Part shown: one piece after another, positions 34,115 to 42,557 of the stretch
How the letters are laid out: the number at the start of each line of letters is the position of its first letter
Numbering within the stretch: the stretch's first letter is position 1
DNA from: Saprospiraceae bacterium
GTDB lineage: Bacteria > Bacteroidota > Bacteroidia > Chitinophagales > Saprospiraceae
DNA length: 64,000 nt
Direction: 5' to 3'
Assembly (NCBI GenBank): GCA_016714985.1
Contig: JADKBS010000001.1
Location: 515,001-579,000, forward strand
Position numbers and translations under genes: made by a program
Notes under the pieces: generated by a model
What the model saw: only the letters and a program-made list of their open reading frames with translations
What the model was told of the DNA's origin: nothing
Database searches by the model: none

Positions 34115-34900
34115 TTACAATGATTTCGTCCTCCCCCCGTCCACTGGCAAATTGATGCCAGAAATGTACGAGGCAGCTGGCGATGCCAAGAACGCTACGG
34201 CAGCGGCCACCTCGCTGGGGTCGGCGATGCGGCGTAGCGGGATTTCCTTTTGCCAATGCTCGAAAACGACGTCCGCCGTGCTGCCCGATTTGGCAGCGTT
34301 GGCGTTGGCGATTTCTTCCAAACGGCCCGTCATCGTGGCACCGGGCAGTACATTATTTACGGTGATGCCGAAGGGGCCAAGTTCCGAGGCCAAGGTTTTT
34401 GCCCAGTTGGCCACAGCGCCCCGGATGGTGTTCGACACGCCAAGTCCTTCGATGGGCTGCTTCACCGAGGTACTGATGATATTGATGATGCGGCCAAAGC
34501 CAGCCTCCTTCATGCCAGGCAGAACCAATTGCATCAGCGTATGGTTGCCGACGAGGTGGTTGTTGAATGCCTGCAAAAACTCGCTGACCTGCGCCATGTT
34601 GGCAGGGCCGCCGGGAGGGCCGCCCGTGTTGTTGACGAGGATGTGGATGGGCTTGCCGCTCACGAGGCCGTGCACTTTTTTATGCAAGTCTTCGGCATCG
34701 GAGAAATCAGCCACAAGGAAATCGTGCTGCTGGCCCTTGTTGGTATCCAGCCCCTGCATTGCCTCGGAAAGCCGCTCGGCACTGCGGGCCACGAGTGTCA
34801 CGTTTGCACCCAGCAAAGCCAACTCCACGGCCACCGCCCGCCCGATGCCCTTGCTGCTGCCACCCACTAGGGCGTTGTGTCCGGTTAGGTTTAAATTCAT
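34115..34900 (-). CDS. SDR family oxidoreductase
   Basis: Short-chain dehydrogenase/reductase, 261 aa, likely 3-oxoacyl-ACP-reductase-like but substrate unknown. NAD(P)-binding motif GGSSKGIGRA at about residues 13-22, N-N-T-G in ILVNNTGG, the catalytic Ser in INIISTSV, and a C-terminal SGINLPVDGGRT. The classical Y-x-x-x-K is not obvious: the region after the Ser reads GLGVSNTIRGAVANWAKTL, so the Tyr appears replaced, a feature of some divergent SDRs. ATG at 34900 begins the standard N terminus; the frame extends upstream through the palindrome at 34920. Confidence 0.85.
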   Translation of the reverse strand: MNLNLTGHNALVGGSSKGIGRAVAVELALLGANVTLVARSAERLSEAMQGLDTNKGQQHDFLVADFSDAEDLHKKVHGLVSGKPIHILVNNTGGPPGGPANMAQVSEFLQAFNNHLVGNHTLMQLVLPGMKEAGFGRIINIISTSVKQPIEGLGVSNTIRGAVANWAKTLASELGPFGITVNNVLPGATMTGRLEEIANANAAKSGSTADVVFEHWQKEIPLRRIADPSEVAAAVAFLASPAASYISGINLPVDGGRTKSL

Positions 34901-34919
34901 TTTTATGTTTAGGTAGCTG

Positions 34920-34990
34920 TTGTCGTCCGCCAGTTTGCAGCGCCCAGAAAGTTCCGAACTTTCGGGGCGCTGTAAACTGGCGGACGACAA
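34920..34990. repeat. 71 bp near-perfect palindrome
   Basis: TTGTCGTCCGCCAGTTTGC pairs with its complement on the right with two mismatches over 35 bases per arm; the centre is GTTCCGAAC. It lies just upstream of the SDR start. Confidence 0.85.
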
Positions 34991-35107
34991 TATGGACTTT
35001 ACCTTTTCTATGGTTGAAAAAAATGCGTTCATTTGCCCTTTGCAAAATCATCGCCTTTTGTTGAAAACACCGGGCGAAAGTAAGTCAATAAACGCAGGAT
35101 TTTGAAT

Positions 35108-35156
35108 TTCGGCTTGGGTTCCAATCCGAAATCCGAAATCCCAAATCCGCAATCAG
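35108..35156. repeat. CGGATT word array
   Basis: CCGAAATCCGAAATCCCAAATCCGCAATC immediately before the 3-hydroxyanthranilate dioxygenase start. Confidence 0.75.
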
Positions 35157-35158
35157 TA

Positions 35159-35671
35159 ATGGCCATAACCAAACCTTTTAACGTAATGAAGTGGGCGGAG
35201 GAAAACCGCCACCTGCTTGAGCCGCCTGTCGGCAACAAGCAGATTTATCTCGACAACGACGATTATATTGTGATGATGGTCGGTGGCCCGAACGGCCGCA
35301 AGGACTACCACTGGGAAGACGGCGAGGAGCTTTTTTACCAACTACAAGGCGACATCTCCGTTAAAATCATCAACGAGGATGGCACACCAGAGACCATCCA
35401 CATCAAAGAAGGCGAGATGTTCCTGCTGCCACCCCGTATCCCGCACTCGCCGCAGCGCCCCGCTAACACGGTGGGCCTCGTCATCGAGCGCTACCGCAAT
35501 CCCGGCGAGATTGACAAGTTGATGTGGTTCTGCGAAAATTGCAACAACAAGCTCTACGAGGCTGGCTTCCCGCTCAAGGACATTGGCACCCAAATCAAGG
35601 CCGCCATCGCCGAGTTCATGGGCAATGAGGAACTGCGGACTTGCAAGCATTGTGGAACGGTTATGTCTTGA
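35159..35671 (+). CDS. nbaC: 3-Hydroxyanthranilate 3,4-dioxygenase
   Basis: Non-haem iron enzyme that opens the ring of 3-hydroxyanthranilate in the kynurenine route from tryptophan to quinolinate/NAD. 170 aa, cupin fold; ferrous ligands are a His and a Glu in DYHWEDGEELFYQ and a His in PPRIPHSPQRP. The bacterial type C-terminal rubredoxin-like site is present as two C-x-x-C pairs (CENC and CKHC). The start is ATG 35159; the frame runs upstream only into a word array. No other kynurenine-pathway genes are near. Confidence 0.93.
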   Translation: MAITKPFNVMKWAEENRHLLEPPVGNKQIYLDNDDYIVMMVGGPNGRKDYHWEDGEELFYQLQGDISVKIINEDGTPETIHIKEGEMFLLPPRIPHSPQRPANTVGLVIERYRNPGEIDKLMWFCENCNNKLYEAGFPLKDIGTQIKAAIAEFMGNEELRTCKHCGTVMS

Positions 35672-35820
35672 TTGCGGATTTCGGATTGCGGATTTCGGAT
35701 TGGGGGCGTCGGAACTATCACCTTTCATTTTGTTTTCTGGAGTTGCTTCCCCCACATTTTCCAAAGGGGGGGGAGGGGATGGGCGGGCACCAATCGCAAT
35801 CCGCAATCCGAAATCCGAAA
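35671..35820. repeat. CGGATT word arrays before lpxH
   Basis: GATTGCGGATTTCGGATTGC iterations at 35671-35706 and the inverted words CGCAATCCGCAATCCG at 35794-35820 form a large hairpin; the last word runs into the lpxH ATG. Confidence 0.8.
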
Positions 35821-36582
35821 TGATATATTTCGCCTCCGACTTCCACCTCGGCACCGACGGCAAGCTGACCAGCCGGGAACGGGAACGGCTCATCGTTCGC
35901 TGGCTGGACGGCATCGCCCCTGACGCCGAGGCGCTCTACCTCGTCGGCGACGTGTTCGACTATTGGTTTGAGTATAAAAAGTGGTGCCCAAGGGCTACCT
36001 GCGCCTCCTTGGCCGCCTCGCCGACCTGAGGGAACAGGGCCTACCCATCTACTTCTTCACGGGCAACCACGATATGTGGATATTCCGCTATTTCGAGGAT
36101 GAACTCGGCATTCCGACCTACCGGGAGCCTATCACAAGGGATTTTTCAGGAAAAAATTCTTCATCGGCCACGGCGACGGGCTGGGCAAGGGCGACCACGG
36201 CTACAAGTTCATCAAGGCTGTTTTCTCCAACCGTACCGCCCAATGGCTGTTCGAACGGCTGCACCCCAACGGCGGCCTTTGGATGATGACGACTTTCAGC
36301 GGCACCAGCCGAAAGGCCAACCCCAGCGCCCCCAGCTTCAACGGCGAGGCCAAGGAGCGGCTCGTCGGTTTTTGCAACGATTACCTCGACCAATTGCCCG
36401 ACATGGACTATTTCGTCTTCGGCCACCGCCACCTGCCCATTGACTACACACTTAAAAATGGACGCAGCCGTTATGTGAATCTGGGTGATTGGGTCTCTTT
36501 CCAGTCGTACGGCGTCTTCGATGGACAAGACCTTCAACTCCGCTTTTTTGAAAATGAAAATGGAAAAGTTTTTGGGAAGTAG
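35820..36582 (+). CDS. lpxH: UDP-2,3-diacylglucosamine diphosphatase, with two frameshifts
   Basis: Lipid A synthesis enzyme that cleaves UDP-diacylglucosamine. Metal-binding motifs of the calcineurin-like fold are seen across three frames: SDFHLG, VGDVFDYW, GNHDMW, GHGDG and FGHRHLP. The frame breaks near 35978 (in a run of five A, after WFEYKK) and near 36151 (in a run of six A, before FFIGHGDG). Adding one A to each run restores a full-length protein of about 254 aa, so these look like homopolymer deletions from sequencing rather than decay. An essential role argues the same way. Confidence 0.88.
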
Positions 36583-36598
36583 TCTGCCAAGTGCAGCC

Positions 36599-36680
36599 GA
36601 TGAGGCGACGCCTCAAAATGGCGGCAAGGCTTGTGCAAGTTTGCACGCACAGAAGCGCCATTTTGAGGTGTCACCTCATT
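36599..36680. repeat. Inverted repeat with nested palindromes
   Basis: TGAGGCGACGCCTCAAAATG at 36601 onwards pairs with CATTTTGAGGTGTCACCTCA up to 36678; each arm is itself nearly palindromic, and a third small hairpin lies in the loop. Confidence 0.75.
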
Positions 36681-37477
36681 GGCTCGGCCACTTCCGCTTG
36701 CTGCTTTTTCTTTTTCTTTCCTTCGGAAAAATCCATGACTGCCTCGCCCAATCCACCCTCGTTTTTCCCGAAAAAACAAAGAACTTCACCACTGACAACC
36801 TCGGAAATGTTTACACCGTTACCGCCAGCAATCAAGTAGTTAAATATACGCCTGATGGCCAGGAGCAGTTCCGATACCCCAACAGAACGCTTGGGGAGGC
36901 CACCTTGCTCGACGCTACGAACCCTTTTCATTTGCTGTTGTTTTTTGCGCAGCACCAGACTGTGCTCACGCTCGACCGCACCTTGAACATTAGTGGCCAG
37001 TATAACCTGATGCAAATGGGCTTCCAACGGGCAGATGCCGTGGGCATGGCCAGCGACGGGGCACTTTGGGTCTATGACGAGGCCAGTTTTTTATTGAAGA
37101 AAATAAAGGCCGATGGCACGGTAGTGGTACAGGGCAGTGACCTGAGCCTATCCGTTGGGCGGTCGCTGCACCCAAACTTCCTTTTGGAGCGGGAACAGAC
37201 CGTTTTCGTGAACGACCCGGCGGTGGGGGTGTTGGTCTTCGACATTTTCGGGCAATACAGGAAATCCATTCCATTGTTGGGCTTGACAGAGTTTCAGGTC
37301 ATGGACGACCAATTGATGTATGTGAAAGACGGTCAGCTCTGGTCATTTCACCTGACGGCACTGCTGGAGCGGCCATTTATGCTGCCATTTGAGTTGAAAA
37401 CTGGCTGTAAAATGCGTGTTGCCAACGGTTGGGCATTCGTATTGGAAGGCGGAATTTTGACTGGGCATCGAATTTGA
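36668..37477 (+). CDS. Secreted NHL/beta-propeller-like protein of unknown function
   Basis: About 269 aa. After a likely signal peptide (LLLFLFLSF, cleavage near DCLAQ) come repeated motifs such as DNLGNVYTVTASNQVVKYTPDG and ASDGALWVYDEASFLLKKI, as in beta-propeller ligand-binding proteins. No T9SS domain. The start is uncertain: GTG at 36668 leaves a compact signal peptide and falls in the right arm of an inverted repeat; an ATG at 36554 or 36560 would overlap lpxH. No family could be named. Confidence 0.6.
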   Translation: MSPHWLGHFRLLLFLFLSFGKIHDCLAQSTLVFPEKTKNFTTDNLGNVYTVTASNQVVKYTPDGQEQFRYPNRTLGEATLLDATNPFHLLLFFAQHQTVLTLDRTLNISGQYNLMQMGFQRADAVGMASDGALWVYDEASFLLKKIKADGTVVVQGSDLSLSVGRSLHPNFLLEREQTVFVNDPAVGVLVFDIFGQYRKSIPLLGLTEFQVMDDQLMYVKDGQLWSFHLTALLERPFMLPFELKTGCKMRVANGWAFVLEGGILTGHRI

Positions 37478-37584
37478 AAGAAAAAGACAGAAACTGCGTT
37501 ATTTTTGCATCCCGTTTAGCGACTATACTTACAACCCTTTTGGCGGAAGCCTTGTCCTTCCGCTTTAAAACATAGTAATAAGCA

Positions 37585-38232
37585 ATGAAAATCCATAAAG
37601 AAGGACACAAGATTCTCATCGGTACTGCATCAGCTTTACTCGTTGTCAACCTCTTGGTCAAGTCATTTTTTCCTGATTTTTTCGAGGTTTCTATCATCGT
37701 CTCTGCTGTTTTGTTCTTGCTCGTGCTCCAGTTCTTCCGCAACCCCCGCCGTGAAATCATGGTGGCCGACGACAACCTCGTTTATGCCCCTGCCGACGGC
37801 AAAATCGTCGTCATCGAAGAGGCCCACGAGGGAGAATACTTTAACGACAAGCGCCTGCAAGTCTCTATTTTCATGTCTCCAACCAACGTTCACGTGAACC
37901 GCAACCCAGTCAGTGGTACGGTGAACTACTTCCGCTACCACCCCGGCAAGTACCTCGTGGCTTGGCATCCAAAGTCCAGCACCGAGAACGAGCGCACTAC
38001 GCTCGTGATTGACAACGGGGAGGACGAAGTACTGCTCCGCCAAATCGCTGGCGCAATGGCCAAGCGTATCGTACATTACGTGAATGAGGGTGACCAAGTA
38101 CACCAAGGCAAGGACTTCGGCTTCATCAAGTTCGGCTCACGGGTTGACCTTTTCTTGCCGCTTGATGCCAAGATTGAGGTGCAGATGGGGCAGAAGGTGA
38201 AAGGAAACAAGACGGTGATTGCGAGGTTGTAA
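37585..38232 (+). CDS. psd: Phosphatidylserine decarboxylase
   Basis: Membrane-bound enzyme that makes phosphatidylethanolamine; 215 aa, the short (archaeal/Bacteroidota) type. Two N-terminal hydrophobic stretches (about residues 10-26 and 34-50) are followed by the catalytic part with MSPTNVHVNRNPVSG and the self-cleavage site F-G-S-R-V-D near residue 180, where the Ser becomes the pyruvoyl group. It is convergent with bshA. Confidence 0.93.
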   Translation: MKIHKEGHKILIGTASALLVVNLLVKSFFPDFFEVSIIVSAVLFLLVLQFFRNPRREIMVADDNLVYAPADGKIVVIEEAHEGEYFNDKRLQVSIFMSPTNVHVNRNPVSGTVNYFRYHPGKYLVAWHPKSSTENERTTLVIDNGEDEVLLRQIAGAMAKRIVHYVNEGDQVHQGKDFGFIKFGSRVDLFLPLDAKIEVQMGQKVKGNKTVIARL

Positions 38233-38248
38233 GCCAACGCCTACCGTT

Positions 38249-39397
38249 TCAATCCACCTTTGCCTTTGTGGCTGCCCGTTCTATTACCTCTTCGTAATAA
38301 GATTCATATTGTGGTAATATCATCGACAGGTCGAAGCGTTGCGCCTGTTCGAGGGCGTTCTTTCTGAAGGTTTGGAGTACGTGTTCGTCGCTGAGGATGG
38401 TGATGGCGTGTTGGGCCATGGCTTCCACGTCGCCCACGTCGCTTAGGAAGCCGGTCTTGCCGTGTATGTTCACTTCAGGCAAGCCGCCAGCATTGGAAGA
38501 GATGACAGGCACTTGGCAGGCCATAGCCTCCAGTGCGGCTAGGCCAAAACTCTCGCTTTGAGAAGGGATGAAGAACAGGTCGGAGATGGCGAGCAGTTCC
38601 TCCACGGCGTCCTGTTTGCCGAGGAAGCGGATTTCATCGCAAAGGCCGATTTGACGGCAAAGGTCTTCGATATGGCGACGCTCTGGGCCGTCGCCGATGA
38701 GTAGTAGTTTGCTCGGTACCGCTCGGTGAACTTTTTCAAACACCCGAATAACATCCTCCACCCGTTTCACTTTTCGGAAGTTGGAAGTATGTGTCATGAT
38801 GCGCTCGCCGTTTGGGGCAATCGCCTTTTTGAAATGGTCTTTGTCTATTTTGCGGAAACGTTCGAAGTCCACAAAATTGTGGATCACTTTGATTTCAGTG
38901 GTAATATTGAATTTCCGCAAGGTTTCGTCCCGAAGAAAGTCCGAGACCGCCGTCACGCCATCCGATTTGTTGATGGAAAACTCAACGACGGGTTTGAAGG
39001 CCGGGTTGTCGCCCACGAGCGTGATGTCCGTGCCGTGCAGGGTGGTGATGACGGGCAAGTAGCGGCCATCCTGCAATAGGATTTTCTTGGCCATGTAAGC
39101 CACGGCTGCATGTGGAATGGCATAATGGACGTGCATTAAATCCAGTTTCTCAAACTTGACCACCTCAACCATCTTGCTGGCCAGCGCCGTATCGTAGGGC
39201 GGGTATTCAAAGAGCGGGTAATCCTCGCCTGTTACCTCATGGTAAAAGACATTTTCATGGAAAACCGAGAGCCTGGCCGGGCGTCGGTAGGTGATGAAAT
39301 GTACCTCATGGCCCCGCTTGGCGAGGGCCATGCCCAATTCGGTGGCCACTACGCCACTGCCTCCAAATGTGGGGTAACAAACGATGCCGATTTTCAT
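38249..39397 (-). CDS. bshA: N-acetyl-alpha-D-glucosaminyl L-malate synthase BshA
   Basis: Family 4 glycosyltransferase for the first step of bacillithiol synthesis, joining GlcNAc from UDP-GlcNAc to L-malate. 382 aa. The N terminus IGIVCYPTFGGSGVVATELG is the mark of BshA; THTSNFRKVKRVEDVIRVF and the C-terminal PSQSESFGLAALEAMACQVPV hold the donor-binding E-x7-E motif. bshB and bshC are not in the window. Confidence 0.93.
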   Translation of the reverse strand: MKIGIVCYPTFGGSGVVATELGMALAKRGHEVHFITYRRPARLSVFHENVFYHEVTGEDYPLFEYPPYDTALASKMVEVVKFEKLDLMHVHYAIPHAAVAYMAKKILLQDGRYLPVITTLHGTDITLVGDNPAFKPVVEFSINKSDGVTAVSDFLRDETLRKFNITTEIKVIHNFVDFERFRKIDKDHFKKAIAPNGERIMTHTSNFRKVKRVEDVIRVFEKVHRAVPSKLLLIGDGPERRHIEDLCRQIGLCDEIRFLGKQDAVEELLAISDLFFIPSQSESFGLAALEAMACQVPVISSNAGGLPEVNIHGKTGFLSDVGDVEAMAQHAITILSDEHVLQTFRKNALEQAQRFDLSMILPQYESYYEEVIERAATKAKVD

Positions 39398-39532
39398 TTT
39401 TTACCTAAAAAGCATAACGGGGCAGTAAAAATAGGGGTGGTGTACCATGTCCTGCTGTTTTTACCTTTCCTGTCCTTGCTGTTGTGTTGGTGAAATAATT
39501 TTCCCAGTAAATACAAATTGCAAAGCCAAAGG

Positions 39533-39653
39533 TTGAGTTGAGTTGGCAGTTCGGCAGTTGGCAGTCAGTTCGCAGTTTGATAAGTCAGAGAGTCAATGAA
39601 CGTCACTGGACGGCCAGACTAATGTACTCCGCAATTGACTGCCAACTTACTTC
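39533..39653. repeat. Inverted word repeat (GGCAGTT type)
   Basis: GTTGGCAGTTCGGCAGTTGGCAGT on the left faces GACTGCCAACT on the right; the same words as at 3561 and 52310. It lies between two minus-strand genes. Confidence 0.75.
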
Positions 39654-42247
39654 GCCACCACCAACTTGGCATGATAAGGCTTGCCGTCGGCAATGATTTG
39701 CAGGAAGTACATGCCGGGGGCATGGCCGCTGAGGTCGAGCATTTGGTTGAAGCCGGTTGTGTTTTCTTGTTGCGAAGCAAAAACCAGTTGGCCGCTCATG
39801 CTGAACAAGCGGAGCTCCACGTCCATGTTTTTCATGAGTTTGACCTCCACAAAAGCCTCGCCACTGGTCGGGTTAGGATAAAGGCTGATTTGCTCCACGC
39901 CCTCCCCCTCGTCGGTAGCCACGAAAATGCCGATGTTGAACACTTTCGTACCCGTGCAGCCAAATGAACTTGTCACGGTCACGGTGTAGGTGCCAAGGGG
40001 CAAGCTGCTCAAATCTTGCTCGTTGGAGATGGCCGTGCCGGCGCCATCCTGCCATTCGTAAGTGAACGAGCCCTGGTCGTAGGGCAACGCGAGGTTGATG
40101 ATGCCTGTGGAATCCCCGTCAAGCGTACCCTGCACATCGCCAACGATGTAAAGTTGTGTTGGGCAGCCGTTGATGTTGATATTGTCGAGGTCGAGCCAAT
40201 AGTCGCCATTGCCCCAAGTGCCGAGGAAACGGATGTTGATGGCAGTGCCAGCGTAGGGGCTGAGCAAGACCTTCCTGCTAGCGAATGCGCTATCCGGTAC
40301 GTGGTTCGATGGATCAATGGTCAGTACGGTCTCCCAGGTTGCTTCGCAATCGTCGGAAATCTGTACTTCCAATTTATCGCCTGCGCCAAGTTGGATGCCT
40401 GTTTCAGGGTCATCAAACGCTACGAAACGGTAGTCAAAAGTTAGCGAGTCCCCTAACCCAATCGGCCCGACCCGGTAAGTGGTCAGTGCTGTGTAGTTAT
40501 TGCCAGCATAAAGGTTGCTGCCCCAAACCCTCGTTGGGTTGTTGTGCGCAAATGGACCATAGATGAGGCCATCAGAAATCCATGTTTCTGGTATCAAGCT
40601 ATCCTCAAAATCCTCTTTCAACGGTTTTGGGTAGGCCGTCACGATGGTGGTTGTGAAGGTGTCGTTCTTGATTTGGTTGTCCCCGTTCAGCGCCGTCCAT
40701 GCCTGTATTTGGTAAATCCCCGGTATGGAGAAGTCCCAGGTTGTTTCAAACTGGATGACCTGTGTGCTGTCGTTGCCGAGCACACCTGTGAAGAGGCCAT
40801 CCTGTGGTGTGGGGATAGAGGCGGGCACCCCATTGACGGCATAATAAAACTCAAACAGCGTCTGTGGTGCTTGGCCGTAATTGGTGAGCAACACCTCAAT
40901 CTCTTGGTTTTCGCTCAGGTTGCAATCCCCAGCATTGGGCATGGTGATGCCGCTGACGCCGAGGTCGTCCATCCAAAGCGTCTTGAACACGAGCGGGCCG
41001 ATGGGCTTGCTGAATTCCGTACCGCAGTCAAGCACGATGTAAGCGTTGTACCAGGTATTCTCGCTGAGGCCCGGGAGCTGCACATAGGAGAGCTGGCCAG
41101 AAGGAACGGTCAGTACCGTGCCATTCCCACGTGTGAAGGCCATTGGGCCGTATTCGATGATGTAGTTACCAATGGCGCCTATGGCGGGTGTCCAAGCAAG
41201 ACGAGCGTTGGTAGCGTTCACGTCGCTCATCCAAGCATTCCTTGGTTCGGCACAGGAGGGGCAGGCAATCGTTGTAAAGACCAGCCCCTCAGCGGGGTTG
41301 GGGCCATCGGCGAAGATGACCTCCCCGTTCGGGTCAACGACCTCGTAGGATACTTCGATGGGATAAAAGCTGGGCAAATAACTGACGCCAATGATCACGT
41401 TGCTGGTAGCGGTCAAGGTGAAGCTTCCTTGAGAACCATCTGGTAGGGTGTAAATGCTGGTCACGCCATTGTGCTTCACTTCCAACGCCCCATTGTCCCA
41501 ACCGTCGCCGAACGCATCGAAAAGGTTGAAAGTGTATTCGCAGGTAGCCGTGCCGGGTGGGTTGGGCGTGTATTTGGTGGTGAAATTCTTGGGGCCGGAG
41601 GGGTTGCTCAGGCTGTCAACGCCACAGAAGGTGGAGATATAGACATCGTAATCCACACAAGGGTTCAACCCTTGCAGTGTGGCCTGCGAGGCAGTCGTTT
41701 GGAAGCTGATGCCCGTTCCGAGCGGAAATCCTGCGGGGCCGAATTCCACCATCCAGTATTCCGCCACGCCCGGCTGGTTCGGCCAATTGACGAAGGCGGA
41801 TGAGTCGGTGACCTGGTTTTGGACGATGGTAATGGAATTGGGGTTGAGGCTGGGGCAATTGGGGCAAAAGCCCGTGAAGCTGAACAGCAACCCCGACGGG
41901 ATGGTGGGGTCAATGGTAAAAATAGGGATGCCGTCAGGGTCGAGCAACTCAAAATAAGGTTCTCCAGGGAAAAAACCAGGTGTCCAAGAAAGGGTAACGG
42001 GTTGCCCTGCTGTTACCTGAAAGGTAGATGTGCCTTGGTCGCCATCGATAAGGGTATGTGTAGTGGTATTGCCGTTTGAGACCACCGTTAGCACGCCGTC
42101 ATTCCAGCCATCGCCGAAGGTATCATACATCTGAATGGTGAAATTGCAGGTTTGGCCTACGGCCAAATAAGCAAGCGAAGCGGTGAGTAGGATGGAGAGC
42201 GAAATTCTTTGAAGGGAGTGTTTGAACAAGGTAGCAGTCATTTTCAT
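39647..42247 (-). CDS. Large secreted fibronectin type III protein with T9SS sorting domain
   Basis: 866 aa. Signal peptide ending near AVGQ; two copies of a beta-sandwich module opening with a Cys and the DxFGDGW motif (residues 32-55 and 235-260), each followed by a fibronectin type III-like domain; a central CARDB-like region (GVSGITMPNAGDCNLSENQEIEVLL), a MAM/jelly-roll-like domain, and a C-terminal type A sorting domain (ISLYPNPTSGEAF). Likely a cell-surface adhesin or matrix protein; no enzyme motifs. Confidence 0.85.
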   Translation of the reverse strand: MKMTATLFKHSLQRISLSILLTASLAYLAVGQTCNFTIQMYDTFGDGWNDGVLTVVSNGNTTTHTLIDGDQGTSTFQVTAGQPVTLSWTPGFFPGEPYFELLDPDGIPIFTIDPTIPSGLLFSFTGFCPNCPSLNPNSITIVQNQVTDSSAFVNWPNQPGVAEYWMVEFGPAGFPLGTGISFQTTASQATLQGLNPCVDYDVYISTFCGVDSLSNPSGPKNFTTKYTPNPPGTATCEYTFNLFDAFGDGWDNGALEVKHNGVTSIYTLPDGSQGSFTLTATSNVIIGVSYLPSFYPIEVSYEVVDPNGEVIFADGPNPAEGLVFTTIACPSCAEPRNAWMSDVNATNARLAWTPAIGAIGNYIIEYGPMAFTRGNGTVLTVPSGQLSYVQLPGLSENTWYNAYIVLDCGTEFSKPIGPLVFKTLWMDDLGVSGITMPNAGDCNLSENQEIEVLLTNYGQAPQTLFEFYYAVNGVPASIPTPQDGLFTGVLGNDSTQVIQFETTWDFSIPGIYQIQAWTALNGDNQIKNDTFTTTIVTAYPKPLKEDFEDSLIPETWISDGLIYGPFAHNNPTRVWGSNLYAGNNYTALTTYRVGPIGLGDSLTFDYRFVAFDDPETGIQLGAGDKLEVQISDDCEATWETVLTIDPSNHVPDSAFASRKVLLSPYAGTAINIRFLGTWGNGDYWLDLDNININGCPTQLYIVGDVQGTLDGDSTGIINLALPYDQGSFTYEWQDGAGTAISNEQDLSSLPLGTYTVTVTSSFGCTGTKVFNIGIFVATDEGEGVEQISLYPNPTSGEAFVEVKLMKNMDVELRLFSMSGQLVFASQQENTTGFNQMLDLSGHAPGMYFLQIIADGKPYHAKLVVAK

Positions 42248-42557
42248 ATCGTCAATTTTGTACCAATTGGGTGCTTTTGTCGTTCATCGGAGGCGCCCAT
42301 GTGCAACATGGGGCGCTCCTGCCAAAGGAAGGGCAAGGTAGGCAAAAATCCAAAACCTAACCATTCGGCCCCGCTCTTTGCTTTTTTGGCATGGGTTTAA
42401 GTCAATTGGATTGCATGTGCGTAAACCTTTTTTGAAACGCTATGTTACAGAACAGATTTATGTACGGGTATCTAAGGATTTAAAGGTTCCATGCCTTTCG
42501 GTTCCAATAAAATCCTTTGATCCTCAAACTTCAAATCCTCATCCTGTCTTCCAAGTA
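42248..42557. other. Divergent intergenic region with a hairpin
   Basis: About 310 bases. A GC-rich hairpin GCGCCCATG / CATGGGGCGC at 42293-42316 lies in it; no clear promoter pair was found for either gene. Confidence 0.4.

Noticed and set aside
33999..34256. N-terminal extension of the DUF3137 protein
   Set aside because: Encoded by the repeat array and by the end of the SDR gene in another frame; absent from the family.
34005..35820. CGGATT word arrays as a CRISPR array
   Set aside because: Units are 6-10 bases, directly adjacent with no unique spacers, and no cas genes are present.
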